Assembly (NCBI RefSeq): GCF_002142215.1 | Contig: NZ_NAST01000006.1 | Coordinates: 1 to 64,000, forward strand | DNA: 64,000 nt | Direction of reading: 5' to 3' | From: Gilliamella sp. N-G2 | GTDB lineage: Bacteria; Pseudomonadota; Gammaproteobacteria; Enterobacterales; Orbaceae | Part shown: positions 27,181 to 36,199 of the stretch, one piece after another | How positions within the stretch are numbered: the first letter of the stretch is position 1 | How the letters are laid out: every line of letters begins with the position of its first letter | The notes under the pieces: model-generated | What the model was told of the DNA's origin: nothing | What the model saw: the letters and a program-made list of their open reading frames with translations, nothing else | Databases searched by the model: none | Program-made: the position numbers and the translations under genes

Positions 27181-28555
27181 TAATATGCTTCAATCGCAAC
27201 TCTGGGATCAAGAGTTAATTGAAAAATATAACTATTCAGGTCCAAGATATACCTCTTATCCAACAGCACTTGAATTTAACGAACAGTTTACTGAGCAAGA
27301 CTTTATTTCAGCCGCTTCTTGTTATCCTCATAGACCATTATCACTTTATATTCATATTCCGTTTTGTCACAAACTCTGTTATTTCTGCGGATGTAATAAA
27401 CTGGTAACCCGGCAAACTCATAAAGTTACCCGATATCTTGATATATTAGATATTGAAATAACCAAACGAGCTGAATTGTTCAAAGATCGAATTGTCACTC
27501 AAATGCATTGGGGGGGTGGTACACCAACTTTTTTGACTGACGATGAAATAAGCCGATTAATTACCTCTATAAAGCAACACTTTAACTTTGCTCAAGATGC
27601 CGAGCTATCCATTGAAATTGATCCCAGAGAAATCAGCCCACAAACTATCGATCATCTTGCCAAACTTGGCTTTAATCGGTTAAGTATGGGGATTCAAGAT
27701 TTCAATCATGAAATTCAAAACCTTATTAATCGTGAGCAAGATGAGAATTTGATCCGCTCATTAATTGCCCAAGCACGAAAAAATCATTTTCGATCGATTA
27801 GTCTTGATTTAATTTATGGATTACCTAAGCAAACCGTTGAAAGTTTTACCGAGACATTAAATAAAGTTATTGATATTTCTCCTGATAGATTAAGTGTGTT
27901 TAATTATGCACACTTACCTAGCCGTTTTGCTGCTCAACGTAAAATTAAAGACCATGATCTACCCAGTGCTAACCAAAAACTAAAGATCTTACAAACCAGT
28001 ATCGAAAAATTAACCCAAGCTGGTTATCAATTTATCGGCATGGATCACTTTGCCAAACCAACCGATGAGTTAGCTATAGCTCAACAGCAAAATCAGCTGC
28101 ATCGTAACTTTCAAGGTTACACCACTAAAGGCGATGCGGATTTAGTGGGGCTTGGAGTATCAGCAATTAGCATGCTGGGTGATAGTTATGCGCAAAATCA
28201 GAAAGATCTAAAATCATATCAAACTTTGGTTGAACAAAAAGGTCATGGTCTATGGAAAGGCTTTACCTTAAACCAAGATGATAAAATACGCAGAGATGTG
28301 ATTAAGCAGCTAATTTGTCATTTCCATCTTGATAAAAAAACGATTGAACAACTTTATCACATTAAATTTGATGACTATTTTGCTGACGATTTAAAACTAC
28401 TTGCACCATTAGCCCAAGATGGACTAGTAATCGTTAATCAAGATAGCATCGTTGTTCAACCTAAAGGTCATTTGCTAATACGCAATATTTGTATGTGCTT
28501 TGATATCTATATGCGTCGCTTAGTCCGACAACATCAGTTTTCACGCGTGATTTGA
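27155..28555 (+). CDS. hemN: Oxygen-independent coproporphyrinogen III dehydrogenase
   Basis: Radical-SAM enzyme of haem synthesis that decarboxylates coproporphyrinogen III without oxygen. The cluster motif CxxxCxxC is in FCHKLCYFCGCNK, followed by GGGTP and, at the N-terminus, the NYSGPRYTSYPTA trip-wire segment typical of true HemN. The C-terminal HemN domain is present. Start: ATG 27155 has GGAAG 5 bases before it; ATG 27185 gives the length closest to E. coli (457 aa) but has no ribosome site unless coupled to the upstream small ORF. Either is possible. Confidence 0.95.
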   Translation: MSKVELKNNNMLQSQLWDQELIEKYNYSGPRYTSYPTALEFNEQFTEQDFISAASCYPHRPLSLYIHIPFCHKLCYFCGCNKLVTRQTHKVTRYLDILDIEITKRAELFKDRIVTQMHWGGGTPTFLTDDEISRLITSIKQHFNFAQDAELSIEIDPREISPQTIDHLAKLGFNRLSMGIQDFNHEIQNLINREQDENLIRSLIAQARKNHFRSISLDLIYGLPKQTVESFTETLNKVIDISPDRLSVFNYAHLPSRFAAQRKIKDHDLPSANQKLKILQTSIEKLTQAGYQFIGMDHFAKPTDELAIAQQQNQLHRNFQGYTTKGDADLVGLGVSAISMLGDSYAQNQKDLKSYQTLVEQKGHGLWKGFTLNQDDKIRRDVIKQLICHFHLDKKTIEQLYHIKFDDYFADDLKLLAPLAQDGLVIVNQDSIVVQPKGHLLIRNICMCFDIYMRRLVRQHQFSRVI

Positions 28556-28596
28556 TTGATTTAACTCACGCATGAATATTTGATTATCTTTAATGA

Positions 28597-29637
28597 TTAA
28601 TGACTGGCTAGATAGACTTTAAATTTGGTTGTTTGCGCAATAACGTCAACCTGTTTAAAGGTCTCATCCAAAATCGATTGATAAGGCAAAAATGAATTTG
28701 CCACAATACAAAAATAGCCATTTAATTTTAAGTACTTTTTAGCTTCTTTAATCAGTTTGTTCACTGCCGTGTAACTGGTCTCCTTACCATCGTGAAAAGG
28801 AGGATTAGAGATAATTAAGTGATACTTGTCATTGATATCTGAAAATACATCACTAGCAATAACTTTTCCTGCAATGTGATTGCCAGCTAAAGTAGCTTTA
28901 CTAGATTCTAACGCGGCGCTATTAACATCGGTTAATGTTAAGTTTAGATCTTGATATAACTTACCTAAAACTGTCGATAAAATACCTGAGCCACAACCTA
29001 CATCGAGAACGTTGCCTTTAATAATATCACTCTGCTCCATCAATGCATTCAATAATAATTCACTTCCTGCATCCAAACCTTTTTGGCTAAATACACCTGG
29101 CAAGCTCTTAATTTCGATAGCTTGGTTTTCAATCGTTAAATGATAACTTAACCACCACTCTTTTAAATCAAAAGCCAAACGGCTATCTGCACGAAAATGA
29201 TATAAACCACACCGTCTGGCACTATCTATTTTTTGGATGGTGCCAAAATCCGCTAATAACCCTTCAACACTTTTTACCCCAGTACGATTTTCACCTATTA
29301 TAAAAATATCACTCTCTTTGGGCATATTGTTTAATAAAAACGATAATTGAAATTGTGCTTCACTCTTAGTCTTAGGCCAATAATAAATGAGGGTATTTAT
29401 ATCACTATAAAAAGATGTATCAGGATAGAGCGAAAATATAGTGCTATTCATTCGTTTACTATTTTTAAAGTTTAAAAAAGTATGATATTGGGAACAATGA
29501 ATCTTAACAAGATTTGCTGAAATGACCGCAGGATAATTATCTTGAATATCACCAGCAATAAGGATATTTTTATCATCAAAAAATGACTGATGACGTTCAA
29601 GTACTTGGCTAGCTGGAGTAAAAACAGATGTTGCCAT
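28597..29637 (-). CDS. rsmC: 16S rRNA (guanine-1207-N2)-methyltransferase
   Basis: Methylates G1207 of 16S rRNA in the 30S subunit using S-adenosylmethionine. The N-terminal half is the degenerate methyltransferase-like domain; the C-terminal half has the SAM motif LDVGCGSGILS near residue 205 and the catalytic SNPPFHDG near residue 268. Length 346 aa matches E. coli (343). It is divergent from holD, the same pairing as E. coli rsmC/holD. Confidence 0.95.
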   Translation of the reverse strand: MATSVFTPASQVLERHQSFFDDKNILIAGDIQDNYPAVISANLVKIHCSQYHTFLNFKNSKRMNSTIFSLYPDTSFYSDINTLIYYWPKTKSEAQFQLSFLLNNMPKESDIFIIGENRTGVKSVEGLLADFGTIQKIDSARRCGLYHFRADSRLAFDLKEWWLSYHLTIENQAIEIKSLPGVFSQKGLDAGSELLLNALMEQSDIIKGNVLDVGCGSGILSTVLGKLYQDLNLTLTDVNSAALESSKATLAGNHIAGKVIASDVFSDINDKYHLIISNPPFHDGKETSYTAVNKLIKEAKKYLKLNGYFCIVANSFLPYQSILDETFKQVDVIAQTTKFKVYLASH

Positions 29638-29723
29638 AATGCCTCAATGAAAAACCTTTATAAATTGAAGCGAAGATTATACAATTAACTTCCTTTAATC
29701 CCTAGTAAAACCGTAATCTGACA

Positions 29724-30125
29724 ATGACACAAACTGATTGGTATCTTAAACAGTGTAATATTACTCAATATGTTTTACGCAATACAACCGTTTTTCAGGG
29801 TGAACTTGCGACTCATATAGACGATAAAATTCGTTTAATTGTTGTTGCTAAACAAAAACCAACACAAAAAATATATTACGATATTTTAAAAGCCATTCGT
29901 TTAACAGAAGAACAAGTGTTATTTCTTACCCCTTCGCAATTAATTATTTCGGCGGATGAAGTAAAAATAGTGACATGGTTTATAGATGTGCTTAGCAATG
30001 AACCATGGCAAAATAGTTTAACCATTAATACCTGTGATTTAGATTCGCTAGCTAAAGATCCATACCAAAAACGTAAACTTTGGCAGCTGTTATGTGAATA
30101 TGAAAACAATTTCCATCCTGAATGA
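29724..30125 (+). CDS. holD: DNA polymerase III psi subunit
   Basis: Psi subunit of the clamp loader, which links the tau/gamma complex to chi and single-strand-binding protein. The N-terminal helix (TQTDWYLKQCNITQYVLRNP-like, with NTTVFQGE after it) and IDDKIRLIVV match the family. Length 133 aa against 137 in E. coli. Divergent from rsmC and overlapping rimI by 26 bases, the conserved holD-rimI arrangement. Confidence 0.92.
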   Translation: MTQTDWYLKQCNITQYVLRNTTVFQGELATHIDDKIRLIVVAKQKPTQKIYYDILKAIRLTEEQVLFLTPSQLIISADEVKIVTWFIDVLSNEPWQNSLTINTCDLDSLAKDPYQKRKLWQLLCEYENNFHPE

Positions 30126-30561
30126 ACATGATTTAACGGAAGCATATGAGTTAGAACTCATATGCCACCCTATCCATTGGTCCAAAGAAACTTTTTTTTC
30201 AAATCAAGGTGAACGTTATATCAATCTTAAAATAACTGTTGGTAATAAGCTAGTCGGCTTTTGTATTTGCCAACAAGTTGCCGACGAAGCAACTTTATTT
30301 AATATTGCAATACATCCTGCATACAGACAACAGGGATTAGCTAAAGCATTATTAAATCATTTAATTGATAACTTAATAGCCATTAACTCACCGCAGGCTA
30401 TTTCAACTTTATGGTTGGAAGTTAGAAAATCTAACACGCCAGCAATTGAGTTATATCATTCAATGGGTTTTAACCAAATAACAGTGAGAAAAAATTATTA
30501 TCCAACAGTTGATGGTCATCAAGAGGATGCAATTATTATGGCATATACATTAATGTTATAA
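30100..30561 (+). CDS. rimI: Ribosomal protein S18 alanine N-acetyltransferase
   Basis: GNAT-family enzyme that acetylates the N-terminal alanine of S18. The acetyl-CoA motif reads HPAYRQQGLAKALLNHL (about 77-93), with DEATLFNIA before it and LWLEVRKSN and NYYPT after, all near-identical to E. coli RimI. ATG 30100 is chosen since MKTIS aligns with the E. coli N-terminus; an in-frame GTG six bases earlier is less likely. Overlaps holD by 26 bases. Length 153 aa. Confidence 0.95.
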   Translation: MKTISILNEHDLTEAYELELICHPIHWSKETFFSNQGERYINLKITVGNKLVGFCICQQVADEATLFNIAIHPAYRQQGLAKALLNHLIDNLIAINSPQAISTLWLEVRKSNTPAIELYHSMGFNQITVRKNYYPTVDGHQEDAIIMAYTLML

Positions 30562-30582
30562 ATTAATTTAATGGAAATAATC

Positions 30583-31209
30583 ATGCAAAAAACAGCACTA
30601 CTATTTGTCAATGGTGAACCACCAAAAGATATTCCGAGTAATATAAAAGATTATACTTATATTGCCTGTACTGATGGTGCCTATCATAGTTATTTATTTA
30701 CATCAGCCATTGAACCTGATTTCATTATCGGTGATTTAGATAGCATCGACTCTACTAGGGCGATACCGTTAAAAACACAAATTATTCATACTCCAGATCA
30801 ATCTAAACCTGATTTTGAAAAAGCATTACTATTTTTAAATAGTAAAGGTGTTACATCATTTTCAATATATGGTGCATCAGGAGGAGCCAGTGATCATTTC
30901 TTAGGTAACTTATCTATAGCAATGCAATACTATCACCAATTTAACATGATGTTTTATGACAATTATTGCCATTTTTTCTTCGCTGATCATCATCAGATCA
31001 TCCACCACGTGAAAAATCGTATAATTTCGTTAATGCCATTGTCTACAGTAACTAGTTTGACTATAACAGGCTTTAAATACCCTTTAACTAACCAAACACT
31101 AGTTCTTGGTGGCTACATTAGTTTGCGTAACAAAGCTATAGATGATAGAGTAGAAATCTCTTTTAAAAACGGCGATTTACTAATTTTGGTCCAAAATAAT
31201 TTCAATTAG
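30583..31209 (+). CDS. thiN: Thiamine pyrophosphokinase
   Basis: Converts thiamine directly to thiamine diphosphate with ATP. Family motifs: CTDGAYHSYL, DFIIGDLDSI, TPDQSKPDFEKAL and GASGGASDHFLGNL, in the order of the TPK catalytic and thiamine-binding domains. ATG 30583 has GGAAA upstream; an ATG four codons earlier has none. Many enteric bacteria use ThiK/ThiL instead, so this kinase suggests growth on salvaged thiamine. It follows rimI by 21 bases and may be cotranscribed. Length 208 aa. Confidence 0.88.
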   Translation: MQKTALLFVNGEPPKDIPSNIKDYTYIACTDGAYHSYLFTSAIEPDFIIGDLDSIDSTRAIPLKTQIIHTPDQSKPDFEKALLFLNSKGVTSFSIYGASGGASDHFLGNLSIAMQYYHQFNMMFYDNYCHFFFADHHQIIHHVKNRIISLMPLSTVTSLTITGFKYPLTNQTLVLGGYISLRNKAIDDRVEISFKNGDLLILVQNNFN

Positions 31210-31210
31210 A

Positions 31211-31240
31211 TTGACATAAATATTTACATTACTTTACAAT
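31211..31240 (+). promoter_or_regulatory. Promoter of the exported-protein pair
   Basis: TTGACA at 31211-31216 and TACAAT at 31235-31240 with an 18-base spacer, 45 bases before the start at 31286. A near-consensus sigma-70 promoter, so the pair is probably well expressed. Confidence 0.6.
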
Positions 31241-31285
31241 ACTATTACAAACAATTAGCGTGATTTTGATGAAAGGAACCGCTCT

Positions 31286-32083
31286 ATGATAATAAAAAAA
31301 CTTACTGTGCTTGTTTGTTCTTCTCTCGTTTCTTGCATGGTTTTCGCGCAAAATAATGAAGTAAACATTACAGACAAGGTAGTAGATAGTTTTCTTACTT
31401 GTGATAATCATTTTTTTGAAAAATTAGCTGAAAATAAACAATTAATTAGTCAGTATGTTGATTTAATAACAACCGATAATGTCACTTATATTCCTGTAGA
31501 ATCAATTCATCAACAAAATAAAGATAAAGTTAATTTCAAAAAACCTATTAAATACCATGGATTAACGATAACTGGTTATCAAAACATCTATATTTCAACA
31601 AATTTATCTGGACAATATTATTATTGGGGATTTATTTTTGATAATAGCCAAGATGAAATTATCAACACACTTAATAAGTTAAAATGGTTGAAATATAATG
31701 AAACCGTATATATTGCTAATTCCAAAATTTATGATCTCAATGCTAAACAATCTAATTGGCAGGATAATCCTTATTCAATCGATAATGTAGTACCCAAACT
31801 AGGTACCATTGAAAAATCACTTTATTTAGAGAATGTTTCTAATAAACAAAATCGTGTACTTTGCTCAATTCAAGGAGATGTAAAGAAAGATATTCTTTAT
31901 AAAGATCGTCCGGATATGAAACCACTTGATGAACAAATGGATAAAGAGCGTCAAGAAAAGATCAAAGCCTATAAATTAAAAAAACAAAAAGAAAAAGAAC
32001 AAAAAGAAGCTCAAGAAAAACAATCTCATACTCAACAAGATAAACCAATTGAAAATAGCGAAAAAGAGGGAGATAAAATTTAA
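31286..32083 (+). CDS. Exported protein of unknown function with charged C-terminal helix
   Basis: I do not recognise the family. A signal peptide covers about residues 1-21 (cleavage after VFA). The mature domain (about 22-205) is rich in aromatic residues and Asn, with two or three cysteines (TCDNHFF, VLCSIQ). The last 60 residues are a Lys/Glu/Gln helix (KERQEKIKAYKLKKQKEKEQ and on), which looks like a coiled coil or a charged extension. It directly abuts the next exported gene (TAA then ATG), so the two are translated together. Length 265 aa. Confidence 0.75.
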   Translation: MIIKKLTVLVCSSLVSCMVFAQNNEVNITDKVVDSFLTCDNHFFEKLAENKQLISQYVDLITTDNVTYIPVESIHQQNKDKVNFKKPIKYHGLTITGYQNIYISTNLSGQYYYWGFIFDNSQDEIINTLNKLKWLKYNETVYIANSKIYDLNAKQSNWQDNPYSIDNVVPKLGTIEKSLYLENVSNKQNRVLCSIQGDVKKDILYKDRPDMKPLDEQMDKERQEKIKAYKLKKQKEKEQKEAQEKQSHTQQDKPIENSEKEGDKI

Positions 32084-32599
32084 ATGAAAAAATTATGTTT
32101 ATGTTTAATGCTCTTTTCTTTTATTACTATCACTCATGCAGAAGAAAAGAAAGCCTTTACTCAAGATGAATTAGCAGCTCAAGCTAAAGAAGTTGAGGTA
32201 ATGCTAAGTAATCCTAAAATAGGTGAACAATTTATACCCCTATCTAAAACTGACGAGGATAACACCATTGGTTATACTTACCTTGATAAAAAATCCATAA
32301 AATCACATCCTTATAACGATAAAATTCGAATTTTTAAAGAAGTTACCAATTACATTCCAGCATTAGTTCAAAATATTGATAATGTAAAAACACCATATCA
32401 CACAATAGTTGTTAATCACTATGCTAATTGTGATAAAAAAGAAATTGCTAAAGGTAAAATTGAACTTATCGAGAACTATTTTGCCGAAGGTAAATTAGTA
32501 AATACTATTGATATTCCAAATCGCTGGACGAGAGCAGATAAAGGCGATGAAAAGCATAAATTACTCGTTATTGCTTGTTCGTTACCATTAAATAATTAA
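32084..32599 (+). CDS. Exported protein, possibly surface-adhesin-E-like
   Basis: Signal peptide about residues 1-19 (cleavage after THA). The mature part contains GYTYLDKKSIKSHPYNDKI, a strand of aromatic residues, and HYANCDKKEIAKGKIELIENYF, a pattern that resembles the surface-adhesin E / lipocalin-like small domain in which a tyrosine-aspartate strand is followed by a conserved Cys. The resemblance is weak and the call is tentative. Start codon abuts the stop of the upstream exported gene; a strong terminator follows. Length 171 aa. Confidence 0.65.
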   Translation: MKKLCLCLMLFSFITITHAEEKKAFTQDELAAQAKEVEVMLSNPKIGEQFIPLSKTDEDNTIGYTYLDKKSIKSHPYNDKIRIFKEVTNYIPALVQNIDNVKTPYHTIVVNHYANCDKKEIAKGKIELIENYFAEGKLVNTIDIPNRWTRADKGDEKHKLLVIACSLPLNN

Positions 32600-32619
32600 T
32601 TCGATTTTCATTTGTTTTT

Positions 32620-32656
32620 ACTCTTGCCACCTAGCGGTGGCGGAGTATTTTTTTTT
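32620..32656 (+). terminator. Terminator of the exported-protein pair
   Basis: GCCACC-TAGC-GGTGGC, extended by ACTC/GAGT across a small mismatch, followed by nine T residues on the + strand, 21 bases after the stop codon. Confidence 0.88.
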
Positions 32657-32701
32657 ATGTTAATATCAATTTATTAACTGTATAATTTTAATCACATCAA
32701 T

Positions 32702-33007
32702 ATGAATATCACGCAATTCCATGCCTTAACCGATCAACTTTTTTACCAAATCGAATTATACCTAGATAAATACGCTGACGAACACGATATAGACTTAGAT
32801 TATGAAACTAATGGCAACGTTATTACCATTAGTTTTCCAAACAATAGTAAAATTATTGTTAATACTCAAGAACCACTTTTTCAAGTTTGGTTAGCAACAC
32901 AAAAACAAGGCTATCATTTTGATTTAATTAATGAAAAATGGATATGTAATCGAACAGATCAACCATTTGAAGAGATATTTGCTTCGTCAGTGCAAGAGCA
33001 ATCTTAG
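32702..33007 (+). CDS. cyaY: Frataxin-like iron-binding protein CyaY
   Basis: Iron donor/regulator of Fe-S cluster assembly, interacting with IscS. The acidic first helix (ALTDQLFYQIELYLDKYADEHDID) and the strand VITISFPNNSKIIVN, then EPLFQVWLAT, are the frataxin fold. Length 101 aa against 106 in E. coli. It converges on uvrD across a terminator. In E. coli it neighbours the yifL/dapF end of this block; here it sits at the opposite end, beyond uvrD. Confidence 0.95.
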   Translation: MNITQFHALTDQLFYQIELYLDKYADEHDIDLDYETNGNVITISFPNNSKIIVNTQEPLFQVWLATQKQGYHFDLINEKWICNRTDQPFEEIFASSVQEQS

Positions 33008-33027
33008 CAATAATTATAATGTTCAAT

Positions 33028-33059
33028 AAAGGATACTAAGCTAAAACTTAGTATCCTTT
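33028..33059. terminator. Bidirectional terminator between cyaY and uvrD
   Basis: A 13-bp perfect stem (AAAGGATACTAAG / CTTAGTATCCTTT) with a 6-nt loop fills the 73-base gap between convergent genes. The T and A ends serve both strands. Confidence 0.8.
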
Positions 33060-33080
33060 GATTGTTTAGTATTTTATTAT

Positions 33081-35309
33081 TTACATTAAGGTAAGATTTG
33101 CCAGCTTCACAACTAACCATTTAACCCCTTCATTAACAAAAGCAATTTGCACTCGTCTATGCTCACCTTCGCCATCTAAATTAACAATGGTACCTTCACC
33201 AAAACGATTATGCTTAACTTTCCTACCTAATGTGTATCCATCGCTTTCTTTTTTCTTCTTAATATATGAATTTTTACGATCTTGATAGAATTGCTCATCT
33301 TTAGTGAAAGTATCATCATCATTATTAAATGATGTTAAATTAGCTCGATAACTGATTTCTTGTAAATTTTCAACTGGTAATTCAGCTAAAAAACGTGATG
33401 GCAAATTACGCTCATCACGCCCATAAAGTCGCCTTAATTCAGACAAAGAAAGCGTTAAAAACTTACGTGCTCGGGTAATACCGACATAGGCTAAGCGTCT
33501 TTCTTCTTCCATTTTGTCTCGTTCTTGAGAGGAACGTTGTGCAGGAAAAATACCCTCTTCCAATCCAACAATAAAAACATTGTCAAATTCTAATCCTTTC
33601 GCTGAATGTAAAGTCATTAATTGCACCGAGTCCTGTTGATTTGCTACGTCACGGCTTTCAAGAGAGGTAAATGCTAAAAATGATTCTAAAACAGTTAAGG
33701 TTTTGCCTGTTTCATTGTCTTGAATTACATTATCTTGGTTAACTCTAAAAAATTGCTCTGCAGATGAAACAAGCTCCTCTAGATTATCCAATCGTGCTTG
33801 TCCTTTGATGCCTGGTTCTTGTTCATACATTTGCAATACGCCAGATAATTTAATAATTGCATCTAGTTGTTTATAAAATGGTAATTCATTAACTTCGACA
33901 TGAATAGATTCCATTAATTCTAAAAAACGACTAATACCTGAGCGTTGCCTTTCAGTTAAAGCATTTTTTTGGATCAGCATTAAACATGCATTCCATAACG
34001 AAATATTATTCTGCTTAGCACATAATCTAACTTTGTCTAAAGTAACATTACCAATTCCACGAGTTGGAGTATTTATCGTAGTTTCAAATGCCATATCATT
34101 ATCATGGTCATGCAATAATCGTAGATAGGCTAAAGCTAATTTAACCTCTTGCCTTTCATAGAATCTTATCGAACCATAAATTTGGTAAGGTACGCCAGCT
34201 TGTAATAAGGTATCTTCAAAAATACGTGATTGCACATTATTACGATATAAAATGGCACAGCTAGCATAATTATGACCATCGTCATGATATTTTTTGATTT
34301 GGCCTACAACAAATCTTGCTTCATCAATATCGTTGAAACCGATATATAGTGAAATTTTTTCTCCGTCACCACTGTCGGTCCATAAATTTTTACCTAACCG
34401 ATTTTGATTGTTAGCAATCAATTTATTTGCAGTATCTAAAATAATGCCTGTCGATCGATAATTTTGCTCTAGGCGAATAATTTCAGTTTCTGGATAATCA
34501 TTGATAAACATTTGTAAATTATCGGCATTAGCTCCACGCCAACTATAAATTGACTGATCATCATCACCAACAATCATTACATTTGCGGTGTCTCCAGCTA
34601 ATTTTTTCACCAGCCAATATTGGATTTTGTTAGTATCTTGAAATTCATCTATTAATATATTTGAAAAACGATGGCGACAATAATTTAAAACATTGTCATT
34701 ACTACAAAGCAACTCATATGCTCTCAAAATTAATTCTGAGAAATCAACATAACCAACTCTGTCGCAAATTGCTTGATAATCACGATAAATTGTTTGCCAC
34801 ATTATTTGTTTCGGATCTTCTGGTTTTAGATTATCTGCTCTAAGCCCTTTTTCTTTTTGTGCGGAAATAAAATTAGCACACTCTTTCGGTGACCATTGCT
34901 TTTCATCAATTTTCAGTTCACGAAAAATTCGTTTAATAAGACGGATCTGATCTTCACTATCAATAAGTTGAAAATTTTCGGGTAATTTAGCTTGTTGAGA
35001 AAACATACGCAATAAACGGTGGGTTAAACCATGAAAAGTTCCTACCCACATACCATTTAGGTATCCTTCACCGACTAAAGCTTGTATTCGCTCTTGCATT
35101 TCAGCTGCCGCTTTATTGGTAAAGGTGACAGCAAAAATAGAGTTAGGGGAATAATTTTTTTCAACACACAACCAAGCAATTCTATGAACTAATACACGTG
35201 TTTTACCACTTCCCGCACCAGCAAGAACAATAGTATATTGACTATCAGTTATAACAGCATTTTTTTGTTCTGCGTTTAAGTCGGTTAATAACGACTGTTT
35301 ATTTTCCAT
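33081..35309 (-). CDS. uvrD: DNA helicase II
   Basis: 3'-5' superfamily 1 helicase of nucleotide-excision and mismatch repair. Walker A AGAGSGKTRVLVHR at about 30-43, DEFQDTNKIQYW (Walker B), GDDDQSIYSWRGA, QNYRST, TLHSAKGLEFDNVF and the arginine-rich RRLAYVGITRARK all present in order. Length 742 aa against 720 in E. coli. Downstream of yigB, as in E. coli, but behind a terminator-like hairpin. The window also has mutS, its repair partner. Confidence 0.96.
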   Translation of the reverse strand: MENKQSLLTDLNAEQKNAVITDSQYTIVLAGAGSGKTRVLVHRIAWLCVEKNYSPNSIFAVTFTNKAAAEMQERIQALVGEGYLNGMWVGTFHGLTHRLLRMFSQQAKLPENFQLIDSEDQIRLIKRIFRELKIDEKQWSPKECANFISAQKEKGLRADNLKPEDPKQIMWQTIYRDYQAICDRVGYVDFSELILRAYELLCSNDNVLNYCRHRFSNILIDEFQDTNKIQYWLVKKLAGDTANVMIVGDDDQSIYSWRGANADNLQMFINDYPETEIIRLEQNYRSTGIILDTANKLIANNQNRLGKNLWTDSGDGEKISLYIGFNDIDEARFVVGQIKKYHDDGHNYASCAILYRNNVQSRIFEDTLLQAGVPYQIYGSIRFYERQEVKLALAYLRLLHDHDNDMAFETTINTPTRGIGNVTLDKVRLCAKQNNISLWNACLMLIQKNALTERQRSGISRFLELMESIHVEVNELPFYKQLDAIIKLSGVLQMYEQEPGIKGQARLDNLEELVSSAEQFFRVNQDNVIQDNETGKTLTVLESFLAFTSLESRDVANQQDSVQLMTLHSAKGLEFDNVFIVGLEEGIFPAQRSSQERDKMEEERRLAYVGITRARKFLTLSLSELRRLYGRDERNLPSRFLAELPVENLQEISYRANLTSFNNDDDTFTKDEQFYQDRKNSYIKKKKESDGYTLGRKVKHNRFGEGTIVNLDGEGEHRRVQIAFVNEGVKWLVVKLANLTLM

Positions 35310-35420
35310 GATGTGTTAACCCATCGCAATTATAGCAACCATTAATTAGTATTAATGTTGTAAATTTTTTAAATTTTTTCATTGTATTTATAATTATTGT
35401 AAGTAGGAGGATAAAAGAAT

Positions 35421-35465
35421 AAAGACAGCTATTAAATGCAAATTACATTTAACTTCACTGTCTTT
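35421..35465 (-). terminator. Probable terminator after the lptM-yigB operon
   Basis: Stem AAAGACAG / CTGTCTTT with an inner AAATG/CATTT pairing, on the minus strand followed by TATTCTTTT. It lies 20 bases past the yigB stop and before uvrD. The T run is interrupted, so termination may be partial. Confidence 0.55.
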
Positions 35466-35485
35466 TTATACATATATGAACTAAA

Positions 35486-36199
35486 TTATAACAGATTATC
35501 TAATTCTGGCAATTGCGTTATTTCAATATGCGGTAAACATCTAGCATCTGAGAGATGATAAATATCCTGTCCAAAAATATTAATCCAACAAGCTAAAAAA
35601 CCATTATTAATCGCACCATTGACATCTGTCTCCAAATTATCACCAACATGCAAAATATAATTATTAGGAATAGCTAATTTTTGTGCGGCTAAAGCAAAAA
35701 TTTCGGGAAATGGTTTTGAACGACCGTCAGGACCACCTCTTAGCGAAAATTGAAAATAATCGCCTAAACCTATTCTATTTACATCAACATTACCATTAGT
35801 AATTACCCCTAATGGATACTTATTGGCTAATTTAGTTAATAACATATGTGTTGATTTAGGGACAACCATTTTATGACGCCAAAAATTAAAACAATCAATA
35901 GCTTCATCAATAATCTTGCTATATTGAGATAAAGATATATTCGTTTTATTTAATAACGATTTAATTGTCTCAACTCGCCAATCAATAACATCATGATATA
36001 TTTGTGGATTTATAGTGAGCACCAACTTTTTTTCTTGATAGTACAAATCTAATGTCAAATAATGTAATGGCTCATATTGTTGTAAATTTTTTATCACTTC
36101 CTCTTCAGCTTTATCAACAATCATACTATTGTCATATAAAGTGTCGTCGAGATCGAATGTGATTGCTTTAATGCAGTTAATTGAACGATAAAAATGCAT
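35486..36199 (-). CDS. yigB: HAD-family phosphatase YigB (5-amino-6-(5-phosphoribitylamino)uracil phosphatase)
   Basis: Haloacid-dehalogenase hydrolase that in E. coli removes phosphate from the riboflavin intermediate. Motif I ITFDLDDTLYDN (about 13-24), motif II GVITNGN near 136, and motif IV GDNLETDVNGAINNG near 187. Length 237 aa matches. Its ATG overlaps the xerC stop by one base (TAATG), so it is translationally coupled as in enterics. Confidence 0.92.
   Translation of the reverse strand: MHFYRSINCIKAITFDLDDTLYDNSMIVDKAEEEVIKNLQQYEPLHYLTLDLYYQEKKLVLTINPQIYHDVIDWRVETIKSLLNKTNISLSQYSKIIDEAIDCFNFWRHKMVVPKSTHMLLTKLANKYPLGVITNGNVDVNRIGLGDYFQFSLRGGPDGRSKPFPEIFALAAQKLAIPNNYILHVGDNLETDVNGAINNGFLACWINIFGQDIYHLSDARCLPHIEITQLPELDNLL

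Noticed and set aside
28545-28571. Inverted repeat GCGTGA / TCACGC at the hemN-rsmC junction as terminator
   Set aside because: Stem of only 6 bp with a 15-nt loop and no T run on either strand.
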